Source: Hymenobacter caeli (GTDB lineage: Bacteria; Bacteroidota; Bacteroidia; Cytophagales; Hymenobacteraceae). From it: DNA of 64,000 nucleotides. Shown here one piece after another: positions 17,355 to 25,368 of this stretch; the first letter of the stretch is position 1, and each line of letters begins with the position of its first letter. Location of the stretch: the NCBI RefSeq assembly GCF_013294115.1, contig NZ_JABSNP010000011.1, positions 99,613-163,612 on the forward strand. Reading direction: 5' to 3'. A program made the translations under genes and the position numbers. The notes under the pieces are model-generated. The model saw only the letters and a list, made by a program, of their open reading frames with translations. It was not told the DNA's origin and did no database searches.

Positions 17355-17909
17355 CTAATACAGCTTTACACCGCCGATGGTGTTCAGCTCCGTCCACTTC
17401 ACGACCGGGTTTTTGCGCAGCTCGGCCCGCCAAAACTTCTCCTGGCCCGCCGGTACTTTTAGCTGCACGTTCCGGTAGTCGCCCGTACCAGCCGTTAGCC
17501 GCAGCTGGGGCACGGTGGCCAGCCAATCCTGCTGGCTGGCCAGGTCCATGCTAAAGAAGGTACTGGCTTCGCGCAAAGACCCATCCACTGCGCTCAAATA
17601 AGTGTAGGGCGTGAACCCGCGCTGGTTGAAGTAGGGCTTGGCCCGCACCACCCGTTGCACGTAGGCCAGGCTGTCCTTTGGCAGGGCCGATACGTAGTCA
17701 AACCCATTCATCTGGTTGATGACAAATTGCTGCGCGTTGGCGAGCTGAAAAACCTGCTCAATGGGCACGCCCACCTTGATGCCCACCAGCAAATCGCCGG
17801 CCACGAACGGGTAGGCATCTTCCGGCTCTGCCGGGTCGGGGGTGGCTTTCTGGCAGCCGCCAAAGGCCAGCAAAAGCAGCAGAAGCCAGGCGCAGGTAAC
17901 GTTTTTCAT
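17355..17909 (-). CDS. Lipoprotein of unknown function
   Basis: 184 residues. The N-terminus MKNVTCAWLLLLLLAFGGCQ is a type II signal peptide with lipobox FGGC, so the mature protein should be a membrane-anchored lipoprotein beginning at the cysteine. The mature part begins with an acidic/proline linker (KATPDPAEPEDAYPF) followed by VAGDLLVGIKVGVPIEQVFQ and ends in VVKWTELNTIGGVKLY. This order is reminiscent of N-terminal pro-domains or inhibitors of subtilases, but no family is assigned. No operon partner. Confidence 0.65.
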   Translation of the reverse strand: MKNVTCAWLLLLLLAFGGCQKATPDPAEPEDAYPFVAGDLLVGIKVGVPIEQVFQLANAQQFVINQMNGFDYVSALPKDSLAYVQRVVRAKPYFNQRGFTPYTYLSAVDGSLREASTFFSMDLASQQDWLATVPQLRLTAGTGDYRNVQLKVPAGQEKFWRAELRKNPVVKWTELNTIGGVKLY

Positions 17910-18010
17910 GTTTGACGGGGAAGACGTTCGACGGGGAAGGCGGGAAAACCACCGCCCCGAACCGAAGAGCCCGGCGGGGCCCCAACGGTTGCACGGGCCC
18001 CGTAGCGCGG

Positions 18011-19288
18011 TTAGGTTTTCTGCTTCTTCTTTTTAGCGGCCGGAAACAGCACGTTGTTCAAAATCAGGCGGTAGCCGGGCGAGTTGGGGTGCAGGGCCAG
18101 GTCGGTGGGCTCTTCGCCCACCAGGTGCTGGTAGTCCTCGGGGTCGTGGCCGCCGTAGAACGTCCAGGTGCCCTTGCCCAGGGTGCCGTGCAGGTAGCGG
18201 GCCTCGCCGGTCTGCTTGGTGTCGCCCATTATCACCACGTCGGGCTTGATGAGGCTCTTGCGGAAGGCCGTGGTCTGGCCCATGAAGCCCTTGATGACCT
18301 TCTCGTAGTCCTGGGTGAGCATGGTGGGCACGGGGTCGTACTTGGCCGAGAAGGTGAAGAGCTGAAAGTAGTCGTTCTGCTCGCCCAGGCCCCGCTCGTA
18401 GGGCTGCATGTCGATGTTGGAGTACTCGTACTGGTAGGGGTCGCGCACGAGCTGGAAGTTCTGGAAGGCCAGGCAGCGGTTGAAGTTGAGCTTGCTCTGG
18501 GCGTTGGGGTCGGCGGGGTCGCCGTCGTACATGCTCTCCACCATGTCCACGCCCAGGCCGGCCAGGGCAATGTCGTAGCTGTCGGTGGCCGAGCACATGG
18601 CGAACAAAAAGCCGCCCCCGGCAATAAATTCCTGCATCTTCACGGCCACCGTGGCTTTCATCTGGCTCACTTTAGTGAAGCCGTTGCGCTTGGCGGCGGC
18701 CTCGGCGTCGCGCACCTGCTGCTGGTACCAGGGGTAGTTGCGGTATGTGGCGTAAAACTTGCCGTACTCGCCGGTGAAGTCCTCGTGGTGCAGGTGCAGC
18801 CAGTCGTACTTGGGCAGCACGCCGCTCAATATTTCGTCGTCGTAAATCTTGTCGTAAGGAATTTCGGCGTACTCCAGCACCAGCGTCACGGCGTCGTCCC
18901 AGGGCTGCTTGCCCTTGGGCGTGTACACCGCAATTTTGGGTACCTTCTCCAGCTTCATCACGTCCATGTTGGCGTTGGCATCGGCGATTTCGGCCAAAAT
19001 GCCGCCGTACTGCGCCTCGCTGATGACCGAGTAGCTCACGCCGCGGGCGGCCAGCTCGGTTTCGGCCCCCGGCGTCACGTCGAAGGCAAACGAGCCGCCG
19101 CGGTAGTTCAGCAGCCAGTCCACGGGCACTTCGCGCTGCAACAGCCAGAAGGCCACCCCGTAGGCTTTAAGGGCTTCCTTCTGGGTATTATCCATTGGAA
19201 TAAGGACGTGGTTGGCGCGGGCCGCCAGGGGCCCTAGTAAGCCGGCCACGGCCAGCAGCAGCGAAAGGGCAAGGCGCTTGAATAGCAT
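18011..19288 (-). CDS. Exported conserved protein, often labelled 'asparagine synthetase B'
   Basis: 425 residues with an N-terminal signal peptide (LALSLLLAVAGLLGPLAARA). The body contains KIAVYTPKGKQPWDDAVTLV, a GATase-like FIAGGGFLFAMCSATDSYD, and PTDLALHPNSPGYRLILNNV. Bacteroidota genomes often call this family asparagine synthetase B, but the protein has neither an N-terminal Cys glutaminase of class II nor the AsnB PP-loop SGGxDS, and it is exported. It is better described as a class-I glutaminase-like periplasmic protein of unknown role. A lysine-rich tail (AAKKKKQKT) ends it. Monocistronic, preceded by a palindromic repeat. Confidence 0.7.
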   Translation of the reverse strand: MLFKRLALSLLLAVAGLLGPLAARANHVLIPMDNTQKEALKAYGVAFWLLQREVPVDWLLNYRGGSFAFDVTPGAETELAARGVSYSVISEAQYGGILAEIADANANMDVMKLEKVPKIAVYTPKGKQPWDDAVTLVLEYAEIPYDKIYDDEILSGVLPKYDWLHLHHEDFTGEYGKFYATYRNYPWYQQQVRDAEAAAKRNGFTKVSQMKATVAVKMQEFIAGGGFLFAMCSATDSYDIALAGLGVDMVESMYDGDPADPNAQSKLNFNRCLAFQNFQLVRDPYQYEYSNIDMQPYERGLGEQNDYFQLFTFSAKYDPVPTMLTQDYEKVIKGFMGQTTAFRKSLIKPDVVIMGDTKQTGEARYLHGTLGKGTWTFYGGHDPEDYQHLVGEEPTDLALHPNSPGYRLILNNVLFPAAKKKKQKT

Positions 19289-19337
19289 AGGTTTTTCGGG
19301 GGATGGAAGCCTTAGTTACGAAACACTTAGATTATAA

Positions 19338-19438
19338 CGTCATGCTCATCTGGCGTCCGCGCAGCCGAAGCATCTCTACCGCGGCAGTAATCAGGGTTAG
19401 TCAGCGGGAGAGATGCTTCGGCTGCGCTCAGCATGACG
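19338..19438. repeat. GTCATGCTGAGCGCAG palindrome, copy A
   Basis: Right arm reads (complement) GTCATGCTGAGCGCAGCCGA followed by AGCATCTCT. The left arm is the same except for about 12 extra bases (CATCTGGCGTCC in place of GA). Loop about 33 bases. Copies B and C are at 24139-24232 and 55211-55314. Confidence 0.8.
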
Positions 19439-19582
19439 GTCTAGTACGATGTTGTAAGCAGTGTCAAAAGACGTTGCCGCAACGAGGCGTCCGCCGCGGT
19501 GGTTCAAGTTAGGCGCGGGCCGCCGAACTTTGGCGCGGCCCGGGCCCCCGCCGGGGCCCCGCCGCCCAAACCCGCCGCCGCC

Positions 19583-20821
19583 ATGAACCTGCTCGAAAAC
19601 ATCCGCGAAGCCTTCCGCTCCATCCGCAGCAACCTGCTGCGCACCGTGCTCACGGCCCTCATCGTCAGCATCGGGCTGTTTGCCCTGGTGGGCATCCTCA
19701 CCAGCATCGACGCCATGAAGAACTCGCTGAACGAGACCTTCGCCAGCCTGGGCAGCAACTCGTTCGAGATTTCGGCCAAGGGCTACACCAACCGCTTCCG
19801 GCGCGGCGGCGTGCAGGGCAAGCAGTACCCGGCCCTCACGCTGCTCCAGGCCCGCCAGTACAAGGCCCTGATGGGCGGCGAGGCCGAGGTGGGCGTGTCG
19901 GCGGCCATCACGGGGGCCGCCGAAATCAAGGCCCGGGGCGTGAAAACCAACCCCAACATGCAGGTGGTGGCCGGCGACGAAAACTACCTGCGCATCCAGG
20001 GCTACAACCTGGCCCAGGGCCGCAGCTTCTCGCAGGGCGAGCTGACGCGCGGGGCCAACGTGGTCATCGTGGGCGACGAAATCCGCTCGAAGCTGTTCCC
20101 GCGCCAAACCCCGGTGGGGCAGTACGTCACGGCCCTGGGCCGGCGCTTCCAGATTGTGGGCCTGCTGGCCCCCAGCGGCTCCTCGATGGGCGGGGGCGGG
20201 GCCGACCGCCTGGCCCTGCTGCCGCTCGAAACCGGCAACCAGCTGCCCCGCTCCGGGGCCCTCACCTACGCCCTGAAAACCGCCAGCCCCCGCCCCGCCC
20301 TGCTGCCCTACCTGCTCGACCAGGCCACCGGCACCATGCGCAACGTGCGCCACGACCGCCTGGGCCAGCCCGACTCGTTCGAAATCGAAAGCAGCGACTC
20401 GCTCTCCAACAAGCTCGACGACTTGTCGGGCAAAATGCGCGTCGGGGGCGGCATCATCGCCTTCATCACCCTGCTCGGGGCCAGCATTGCCTTGATGAAC
20501 ATCATGCTGGTGTCCGTCACGGAGCGCACCCGCGAAATCGGCGTCCGTAAGGCCCTGGGGGCCACGGCGGTGCAAATCCGGCAGCAGTTTCTCATCGAGG
20601 CCATCGTGATTTGCGTGCTCGGCGGGGCCCTGGGCATCTTGCTGGGCGTGCTCGGCGGCAACGGCGTGGCCGCGCTCATCGGCAGCGGCTCGTTCTACGT
20701 GCCCTGGTTCTGGATGCTGGTGGGCCTGGCCATCTGCGTCAGCGTGGGCCTGCTCTCGGGCTCGTACCCAGCCGGCAAAGCGGCGGCCCTGGACCCCATC
20801 GAAAGCCTGCGCTACGAATAA
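19583..20821 (+). CDS. MacB/FtsX-type ABC transporter permease
   Basis: 412 residues. N-terminal cytoplasmic helix and first membrane segment (LLRTVLTALIVSIGLFALVGILTS), a large periplasmic MacB core domain (residues ~45-270) and three C-terminal membrane segments: VGGGIIAFITLLGASIALMN, IVICVLGGALGILLGVLGG and WFWMLVGLAICVSVGLLSG. The conserved ERTREIGVRKALGA and SYPAGKAAALDPIESLRYE motifs are diagnostic. Such permeases work with a LolD/MacB-like ATPase, which is not adjacent here. Start ATG 19583 (MNLLENIREA); the frame is open upstream to 19499. Confidence 0.9.
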   Translation: MNLLENIREAFRSIRSNLLRTVLTALIVSIGLFALVGILTSIDAMKNSLNETFASLGSNSFEISAKGYTNRFRRGGVQGKQYPALTLLQARQYKALMGGEAEVGVSAAITGAAEIKARGVKTNPNMQVVAGDENYLRIQGYNLAQGRSFSQGELTRGANVVIVGDEIRSKLFPRQTPVGQYVTALGRRFQIVGLLAPSGSSMGGGGADRLALLPLETGNQLPRSGALTYALKTASPRPALLPYLLDQATGTMRNVRHDRLGQPDSFEIESSDSLSNKLDDLSGKMRVGGGIIAFITLLGASIALMNIMLVSVTERTREIGVRKALGATAVQIRQQFLIEAIVICVLGGALGILLGVLGGNGVAALIGSGSFYVPWFWMLVGLAICVSVGLLSGSYPAGKAAALDPIESLRYE

Positions 20822-20834
20822 GACCGCTGATTTG

Positions 20835-21719
20835 ATGGATTTCCAGCGGATGAAACGGATTTTTTGGGGTTCCGCCCGGTCGGTTTGCGGGTTTGGGATT
20901 TTCGTGGGATTGGTACTGGCTAGGGCCCCGGCGCGGGCCCAGTCCGCGCCAGGTGGCCGGGCGCAGGTGTACAGTGTTACCGAGGCAAGTTTCACTGTGC
21001 CGCAGGTGAAGCTGGCGGACGCCGCTGTGGCCCGGCGCATCAACCGCGTACTGCTTCGGCACTTGGTGGAAGAAACGGTGGACTCTACTGCCAGTGCCCA
21101 CCGGCAATTGCGCCAAGCCGCGCTGGCGTGCTGCTACGACCAGGAAAACCACCAGTGGATGGCCAGCGGCATGGGCTATTCTGGTACCAGTTATAAAGTG
21201 CTGCTGAACCAGGGCTACCTGTTGTCGTTTGAGTTTCATAAGGACTATAACGGCCTCGAATGGCCCGCCCAAGACTGGCACCTCACCTTCGACCTGCGCA
21301 CCGGCCGCGTCCTGACGTTGGCCGATGTGGTAGCCGACCCGCCTGCCCAACTGGACCGCCGGCTGGGCTGGGCCGTGGACCGCCGCCTGAAAGACGAGTT
21401 GGCCAAAGTAGCCGAGACCTACGGCGACTCGTCCATAGTTGCGCACGTGGCTGACCTGTACGGTCTGTCCGATTGGATTACCCCCACTACTCCTGTTGCG
21501 CCTGGAGACACGGCGGCTGATGAATCCGGAACTCGCTTTAAACTGCTCGATTTTGCGCTGCGACCCCATGCGCTGCTGCTTTTCCATGCAGTGGATATGG
21601 GACGCTTCGACTTTCCCTTTTTGCCTGACCCTACTTACACTTTTCCCTACGCCCGCCTGCGCCCCCGGGGCTTGCTGGTGCCCCTAGCCAAAGCCGCAGC
21701 GTTAACCAAAAGCAAATAG
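20835..21719 (+). CDS. Exported protein, DUF3298/RsiV-like
   Basis: 294 residues from ATG 20835; an internal ATG at 20850 (MKRIFWGSARS) is also plausible. A signal peptide is followed by AQSAPGG. The pattern SVTEASFTVPQVKLADAAVA, GYLLSFEFHKDYNG, HLTFDLRTGRVLTLADVVAD and the late FKLLDFALRPHALLLFH resembles the PdaC/RsiV-like (DUF4163-DUF3298) arrangement of exported proteins. No lysozyme or deacetylase motif identified. Thirteen bases from the ABC permease stop on the same strand, possibly cotranscribed. Confidence 0.55.
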   Translation: MDFQRMKRIFWGSARSVCGFGIFVGLVLARAPARAQSAPGGRAQVYSVTEASFTVPQVKLADAAVARRINRVLLRHLVEETVDSTASAHRQLRQAALACCYDQENHQWMASGMGYSGTSYKVLLNQGYLLSFEFHKDYNGLEWPAQDWHLTFDLRTGRVLTLADVVADPPAQLDRRLGWAVDRRLKDELAKVAETYGDSSIVAHVADLYGLSDWITPTTPVAPGDTAADESGTRFKLLDFALRPHALLLFHAVDMGRFDFPFLPDPTYTFPYARLRPRGLLVPLAKAAALTKSK

Positions 21720-21735
21720 ACGCGCCGCGCTTTTA

Positions 21736-21743
21736 TACATTTG
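21736..21743 (+). promoter_or_regulatory. -7 box TACATTTG for the XRE-type regulator
   Basis: Exact TAnnTTTG match 27 bases before the ATG at 21771. It overlaps the TTG that would begin the longer reading of the gene, so ATG 21771 is preferred. Confidence 0.6.
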
Positions 21744-21770
21744 CAAAACTTCTCATTTGTGCAAATTTTC

Positions 21771-22331
21771 ATGCTGGCCCCCGTCAACTTGCGTTTCGCC
21801 GAACTCATCCAAGAAATTGGCCTGACCAAGAACGCCTTTGCGCAGTCGCTGGGGAAAACGGCCAGCGTAGTGCAACACCTTATCGATGGCCGTAATAAGC
21901 CGGGCTACGACTTGCTCTGCAAGGTTTTTGAGGTTTACCCAAATGTGTCGAAGGATTGGCTGATGGAAGGCCAGGGCCCCATGCTGCGCACCGGGGTTCC
22001 CAAGGCCGCCCCATTCCTGGCCGCCCCAGTAACCGCTGCGCCCGCCGTGGCTTTGAAAAGAGCGCCGTCGGACACGCCGCTCTTTGGCGCTACCGCCACC
22101 GAACCCGCGCCGGCCGCGCCCGTGGCCAGCGTTCCGCCGCCGGCTCCCGCAGCCCCGGCCGCTCCGCTCGCGTTGCCCGCCGCCGCGCCCGCCGCCGACG
22201 GGGCCATCGGGGCGGCGCTGCAAACCCAGCACCTGCTGCACCAGCTGGCCCTGGCCGAGCTGCGCAACCAGCACCTGCTGGAACAGCAGCTGCTGCTGCG
22301 CCAGATGCTGGAACTGGCGCGGGGGCGGTAG
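21771..22331 (+). CDS. XRE-like DNA-binding protein with Ala/Pro-rich tail
   Basis: 186 residues. Residues ~5-65 form a helix-turn-helix of the XRE/Cro type (RFAELIQEIGLTKNAFAQSL, then KTASVVQHLIDGRNKPGYDL and a WLMEGQGPML end). Residues ~75-145 are an Ala/Pro-rich low-complexity linker, and the C-terminus is a Leu/Gln helix (HLLHQLALAELRNQHLLEQQ) that probably forms a coiled coil for oligomerisation. Such proteins in Bacteroidota are short regulators with unknown targets; the toxin-antitoxin pair 43 bases downstream is on the opposite strand. Confidence 0.7.
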   Translation: MLAPVNLRFAELIQEIGLTKNAFAQSLGKTASVVQHLIDGRNKPGYDLLCKVFEVYPNVSKDWLMEGQGPMLRTGVPKAAPFLAAPVTAAPAVALKRAPSDTPLFGATATEPAPAAPVASVPPPAPAAPAAPLALPAAAPAADGAIGAALQTQHLLHQLALAELRNQHLLEQQLLLRQMLELARGR

Positions 22332-22374
22332 GGGCCCGGCGTTGTTTAGTCCGGGTTGTTTGGTGACGGAACCA

Positions 22375-22671
22375 TTACTCCTGGTTCGGTAAGAAGGGTT
22401 TTGCGGTGGGGTGAATGTGGATGATGTCCACCCGCTCGGTATTGATAATTTCGTACATCAAGCGGTACCGTCCGTCCAGCAATTCGCGCACCGCAGCGTT
22501 GCCGTATTCGGGTACGACGCGGCCCAGGCGCGGAAATTCTGCCAGGGTGTCCGTGCGTTCAATCAACCGCTCAATCAATTGCTCCGCGTAGCGAGCCGAA
22601 AATTGCAGCGCATAGTCCCGTACTTCGGCCAGGTCGGCCAGCGCCGCGTTGGTCCATCTTATTTGGACCAT
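22375..22671 (-). CDS. RelE/ParE-family toxin
   Basis: 98 residues with the ParE/RelE fold pattern: VQIRWTNAALADLAEVRDYA, then RLIERTDTLAEFPRLGRVVP, VRELLDGRYRLMYEI and the final IIHIHPTAKP. It resembles ParE-type toxins (often gyrase poisons) more than RelE ribosome-dependent nucleases because the catalytic basic set of RelE is not clear. It overlaps the antitoxin gene by 13 bases, the classical arrangement with antitoxin first. Confidence 0.85.
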   Translation of the reverse strand: MVQIRWTNAALADLAEVRDYALQFSARYAEQLIERLIERTDTLAEFPRLGRVVPEYGNAAVRELLDGRYRLMYEIINTERVDIIHIHPTAKPFLPNQE

Positions 22672-22838
22672 GTTTTCACCAGCTGCTTTACTTCTTCCTG
22701 GGAGTAGGTTTGGTTGTTGCGGCTCTGCTCCCGGCCCTTTTCGATTCTCTGAATCAGTAATAAACGGTCAATTAGCTCGTCCAACTCAAAGTGGTCGGGT
22801 AATTGGTCGGCGGCGGCTAGCAGGGTTTCTTTGCTCAT
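22659..22838 (-). CDS. Antitoxin of the RelE/ParE-type pair
   Basis: 59 residues from ATG 22838 (MSKETLLAAADQLPDHFELD); a TTG three codons upstream is less likely. The first half, ADQLPDHFELDELIDRLLLIQRIEKG in two helices, is typical of short Bacteroidota antitoxins (DUF2281/addiction-module component type), and the C-terminal QSRNNQTYSQEEVKQLVKTW would wrap the toxin. It is the first gene of the operon. A -7 box lies 63 bases upstream, and almost the whole leader is a hairpin. Confidence 0.75.
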   Translation of the reverse strand: MSKETLLAAADQLPDHFELDELIDRLLLIQRIEKGREQSRNNQTYSQEEVKQLVKTWSK

Positions 22839-22851
22839 GATGTCCAAAAAA

Positions 22852-22899
22852 GCAGGCTACGGGCACCGGGGCTGGAAACGAAACCAGCCCGCAGCCTGT
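22852..22899 (-). promoter_or_regulatory. Leader hairpin of the toxin-antitoxin operon
   Basis: On the minus strand the leader folds with ACAGGCT/AGCCTG outer pairs and GGGCTGG/CCAGCCCC inner pairs, followed directly by CTTTTTT and then the antitoxin ATG about 13 bases later. It looks like an intrinsic terminator placed between promoter and first gene, so an attenuator or a binding site for the antitoxin are both possible. Confidence 0.5.
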
Positions 22900-22901
22900 A
22901 C

Positions 22902-22909
22902 CAAAGATA
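22902..22909 (-). promoter_or_regulatory. -7 box TATCTTTG for the toxin-antitoxin operon
   Basis: Consensus -7 box, divergent from and about 35 bases away from the dnaN box. Confidence 0.55.
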
Positions 22910-22944
22910 GCACGGGCGGCTTTACAAAGCCCGGGGCGGCCGCG

Positions 22945-22952
22945 TATCTTTG
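22945..22952 (+). promoter_or_regulatory. -7 box TATCTTTG for dnaN
   Basis: Consensus TAnnTTTG box 29 bases upstream of the dnaN ATG. Confidence 0.6.
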
Positions 22953-22981
22953 CCGTCCCCCAACCCTAGCCTTGCCGCCTT

Positions 22982-24106
22982 ATGAAATTCATCGTCTCGT
23001 CTTCCGCGCTGCTCAAGCAGCTCCAGAGCATCAACGGCGTGGTGACCAACAACCCCGTGGTGCCCATCCTGGAGAATTTCCTCTTCGAGATTGAGGCCGG
23101 CAAGCTGACGATTACGGCTTCCGACCTGGAAACCAGCATGATCACCGAGCTGCCCGTGGAGGCCCGCGACGCCGGCCGCATCGCCGCGCCCGCCCGCATC
23201 CTGCTCGACACCCTCAAGAACCTGCCCGACCAGCCCGTCACCTTCACCATCGACGAGGAAACGTACACCATTGAAATTGGCTCGGCCAACGGGCGCTACA
23301 AGCTGGCCGGCGAAAACGCCGCCGACTTCCCCCGCGTGCCGGTGGTGAAGGGCTCGGCCCCGGTCGAAATCCCGTCGTCGTCGCTGGCCCGGGCCATCAA
23401 CAAAACCATCTTCGCGGTGAGCACCGACGAGCTGCGCCCGGCCATGACCGGCATCCTGGTGCAACTGGCCGACGCGCAAATCACCTTCGTGGCCACCGAC
23501 GGCCACCGCCTGCTGCGCTACCGCCGCCAGGACGTGGGGGCCGGCCAAACCGCCAACCTCATCATCCCGCGCAAGGCCTTCAACCTGCTCAAGGGCGTGC
23601 TGCCTTCGGAGGCGGCCCCGGTGCGCATCGAGTTCAACCAGAGCAACGCCTTTTTCTCGTTCAACCAGATGCGCCTCGTGTGCCGCCTGATCGACGAGCG
23701 CTACCCCGACTACGAAAACGTAATTCCGGTGAGCAACCCCAACAAGCTCACCATCAACCGCCAGGAGCTGCTGAACTCGGTGCGCCGCATCAGCATCTAC
23801 TCCAACAAAACCACCCACCAGGTGCGCCTGCGCCTGGCCGGCTCCGAGCTGGCCGTCTCGGCCGAAGACCTCGACTTCAGCAACGAGGCCAACGAGCGCC
23901 TGGCCTGCCAGTACGACGGCGAGGACATGGAAATCGGCTTCAACGCCCGCTTCCTGCTCGAAATGCTTGCCAACATCGACTCCGAGGAAATTACCCTGGA
24001 GCTGAGCACCCCCAACCGCGCCGGCCTGCTGATGCCCGCCGCCGCCGACGACAGCGAAAGCATCCTGATGCTGGTGATGCCGGTGATGCTCAACAACTAC
24101 GTCTAA
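22982..24106 (+). CDS. dnaN: DNA polymerase III sliding clamp (beta)
   Basis: 374-residue ring-forming processivity clamp, three repeated domains; recognisable from MKFIVSSSALLKQLQSINGV at the start, ILDTLKNLPDQPVTF-type linker, VVKGSAPVEIP, ATDGHRLLRYRR, LIDERYPDYENVIP and the C-terminal LMPVML. It is not next to dnaA or recF, which is usual outside the origin-type arrangement of other phyla, so no replication origin is inferred. A perfect 34-base-arm palindrome follows 32 bases after the stop. Confidence 0.97.
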   Translation: MKFIVSSSALLKQLQSINGVVTNNPVVPILENFLFEIEAGKLTITASDLETSMITELPVEARDAGRIAAPARILLDTLKNLPDQPVTFTIDEETYTIEIGSANGRYKLAGENAADFPRVPVVKGSAPVEIPSSSLARAINKTIFAVSTDELRPAMTGILVQLADAQITFVATDGHRLLRYRRQDVGAGQTANLIIPRKAFNLLKGVLPSEAAPVRIEFNQSNAFFSFNQMRLVCRLIDERYPDYENVIPVSNPNKLTINRQELLNSVRRISIYSNKTTHQVRLRLAGSELAVSAEDLDFSNEANERLACQYDGEDMEIGFNARFLLEMLANIDSEEITLELSTPNRAGLLMPAAADDSESILMLVMPVMLNNYV

Positions 24107-24138
24107 TTTTTTTGTTCACTGATTGCGCTTACCAATTA

Positions 24139-24232
24139 GGCCCTCGTGCTGAACGCAGTGAAGCATCTCTCCCACGCAAGTAATTCATTACTGCCGCAGG
24201 AGAGATGCTTCACTGCGTTCAGCACGAGGGCC
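24139..24232. repeat. GTCATGCTGAGCGCAG palindrome, copy B
   Basis: Perfect 34-base inverted arms at 24139-24172 and 24199-24232, core CTCGTGCTGAACGCAGTGAA and GCATCTCTCC, loop 26 bases. Both arms carry the same differences from copies A and C. It lies between dnaN and gldC. Confidence 0.9.
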
Positions 24233-24249
24233 TCTTTATATTTTGAACC

Positions 24250-24588
24250 ATGAAAAAATCCGAAATCCGCTTTAGCATTGCCCTCGACGACAAGAAGGTG
24301 CCCGAGGCCATCAGCTGGTCGGCCACCGACGCGGGGCCCGACATCCACTTTGCCAAGGCCATCAATATTGCGGTGTGGGACCGCGAGCAGGTGGGTACGA
24401 TGAAAATCGACCTCTGGACCAAGGACATGCCCACCGACGAGATGAAGCGCTTCTGCGTGGACAACATGGGCTCAATGGCCGAAAATATCGTCTCGGCCAC
24501 CAACGACGTGGAAATGGCCAAGAAAATCCGGGCCCTTTGCAAGGAGCTGTCCGAGTACCTCGACCAGCAGGAGCAGGGCCTGAGCTAG
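24250..24588 (+). CDS. gldC: Gliding motility protein GldC
   Basis: 112 residues, close to the normal length. The sequence KKSEIRFSIALDDKKVPEAI, then WSATDAGPDI and KIDLWTKDMPTDEMKRFCVD match the GldC family, a small cytoplasmic protein associated with gliding motility in Bacteroidota; its exact role in the Gld machinery is not known. Encoded alone, between a palindromic repeat and a strong terminator. Confidence 0.9.
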   Translation: MKKSEIRFSIALDDKKVPEAISWSATDAGPDIHFAKAINIAVWDREQVGTMKIDLWTKDMPTDEMKRFCVDNMGSMAENIVSATNDVEMAKKIRALCKELSEYLDQQEQGLS

Positions 24589-24610
24589 GGCCCCGTTGCA
24601 ATAAGACGAC

Positions 24611-24646
24611 AAAAAGCCCCGCTGGCAATACGCGAGCGGGGCTTTT
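24611..24646 (+). terminator. Intrinsic terminator after gldC
   Basis: AAAAGCCCCGCT / AGCGGGGCTTTT stem with a 12-base loop, 23 bases after the gldC stop, T-run at the 3' side. Confidence 0.85.
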
Positions 24647-24709
24647 CTGCCGTTAAAGCAGGTTTAATTTGAGTTAGCAAACCGAGAAAAGGCTAACAGC
24701 TTAAAGAAG

Positions 24710-25267
24710 CTAGCGGGCGTTGCGGCCCAGGTTGCCGGCGGGGCGGGTGGTGGCTTTGGGGTTGGCCGGGCCGATGGTGGCGTTGTTGGCGCGGGCCGGG
24801 GCAGGGTTTTGCACCGATTTGATGAAAGCCTGGGTGGTGGCCTGGCTGGCGGTGCTGGCGTAGTCGCGGTCGGCCTTGTTGTAGCGGTTGCGGGCGTCGA
24901 AGTAGTTCGAGTACTGTTCGGTGCTGAGCACGGCTTGCAGCTCCTGGTCGCGCTCGTGGTAGATGCCGGTGCGCTGCTGGTCGAGGACCGGCGCGTTTTT
25001 GGCGTTGGTGCGCTCGGCGGCTTCTAGCTTGGTGGTTTTGTCGGCGTTGATGGCCCGCAGGCGGGCGGCCTGGTAGCCGTTGAGGCGCAGGTCGCGCACC
25101 ATGACGTCGCTCAGGTGCCCGGCGCGGTCGGCGGCGGGGTTGGGGCGGGGGCTGGGCGGAGTTTGGGCCGGCGCGGCCCCCGGGGACGCGGCCTGCTGCT
25201 GGGCCCGGGCGGCGGGACCGGCGGCCAGGGCGAGGGCCAGCGCGGCGAGGGAAAGGCGGTTAGTCAT
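24710..25267 (-). CDS. Exported helical protein, Spy/CpxP-like
   Basis: 185 residues. Signal peptide (MTNRLSLAALALALAAGPAA, cut near ARAQQQ), a Pro/Ala linker, then helices VMVRDLRLNGYQAARLRAIN and DQELQAVLSTEQYSNYFDAR. The LSTEQY motif resembles the LTxxQ of Spy/CpxP periplasmic helical proteins, so a chaperone- or stress-related role is possible but unproven. ATG 25267 is chosen because it starts the signal peptide; the frame is open to 25315. Confidence 0.55.
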   Translation of the reverse strand: MTNRLSLAALALALAAGPAARAQQQAASPGAAPAQTPPSPRPNPAADRAGHLSDVMVRDLRLNGYQAARLRAINADKTTKLEAAERTNAKNAPVLDQQRTGIYHERDQELQAVLSTEQYSNYFDARNRYNKADRDYASTASQATTQAFIKSVQNPAPARANNATIGPANPKATTRPAGNLGRNAR

Positions 25268-25368
25268 CGTGGAAAGGAATACGTGGGACCACTGCATGCG
25301 CAAGGACCGGGCCATGCCCGCCCGTTCCCCGGTTTCTTTCTAACGACGAAAACGGCCCGCTGGTTGGG

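Noticed and set aside
19397..21043. 548-codon minus-strand frame over the ABC permease
   Set aside because: No family similarity, His/Gly/Ala-rich, and fully overlaps a well-supported permease gene.
22910..22981. Replication origin next to dnaN
   Set aside because: No dnaA, no DnaA-box cluster visible, and the spacer is only about 140 bases with ordinary promoters.
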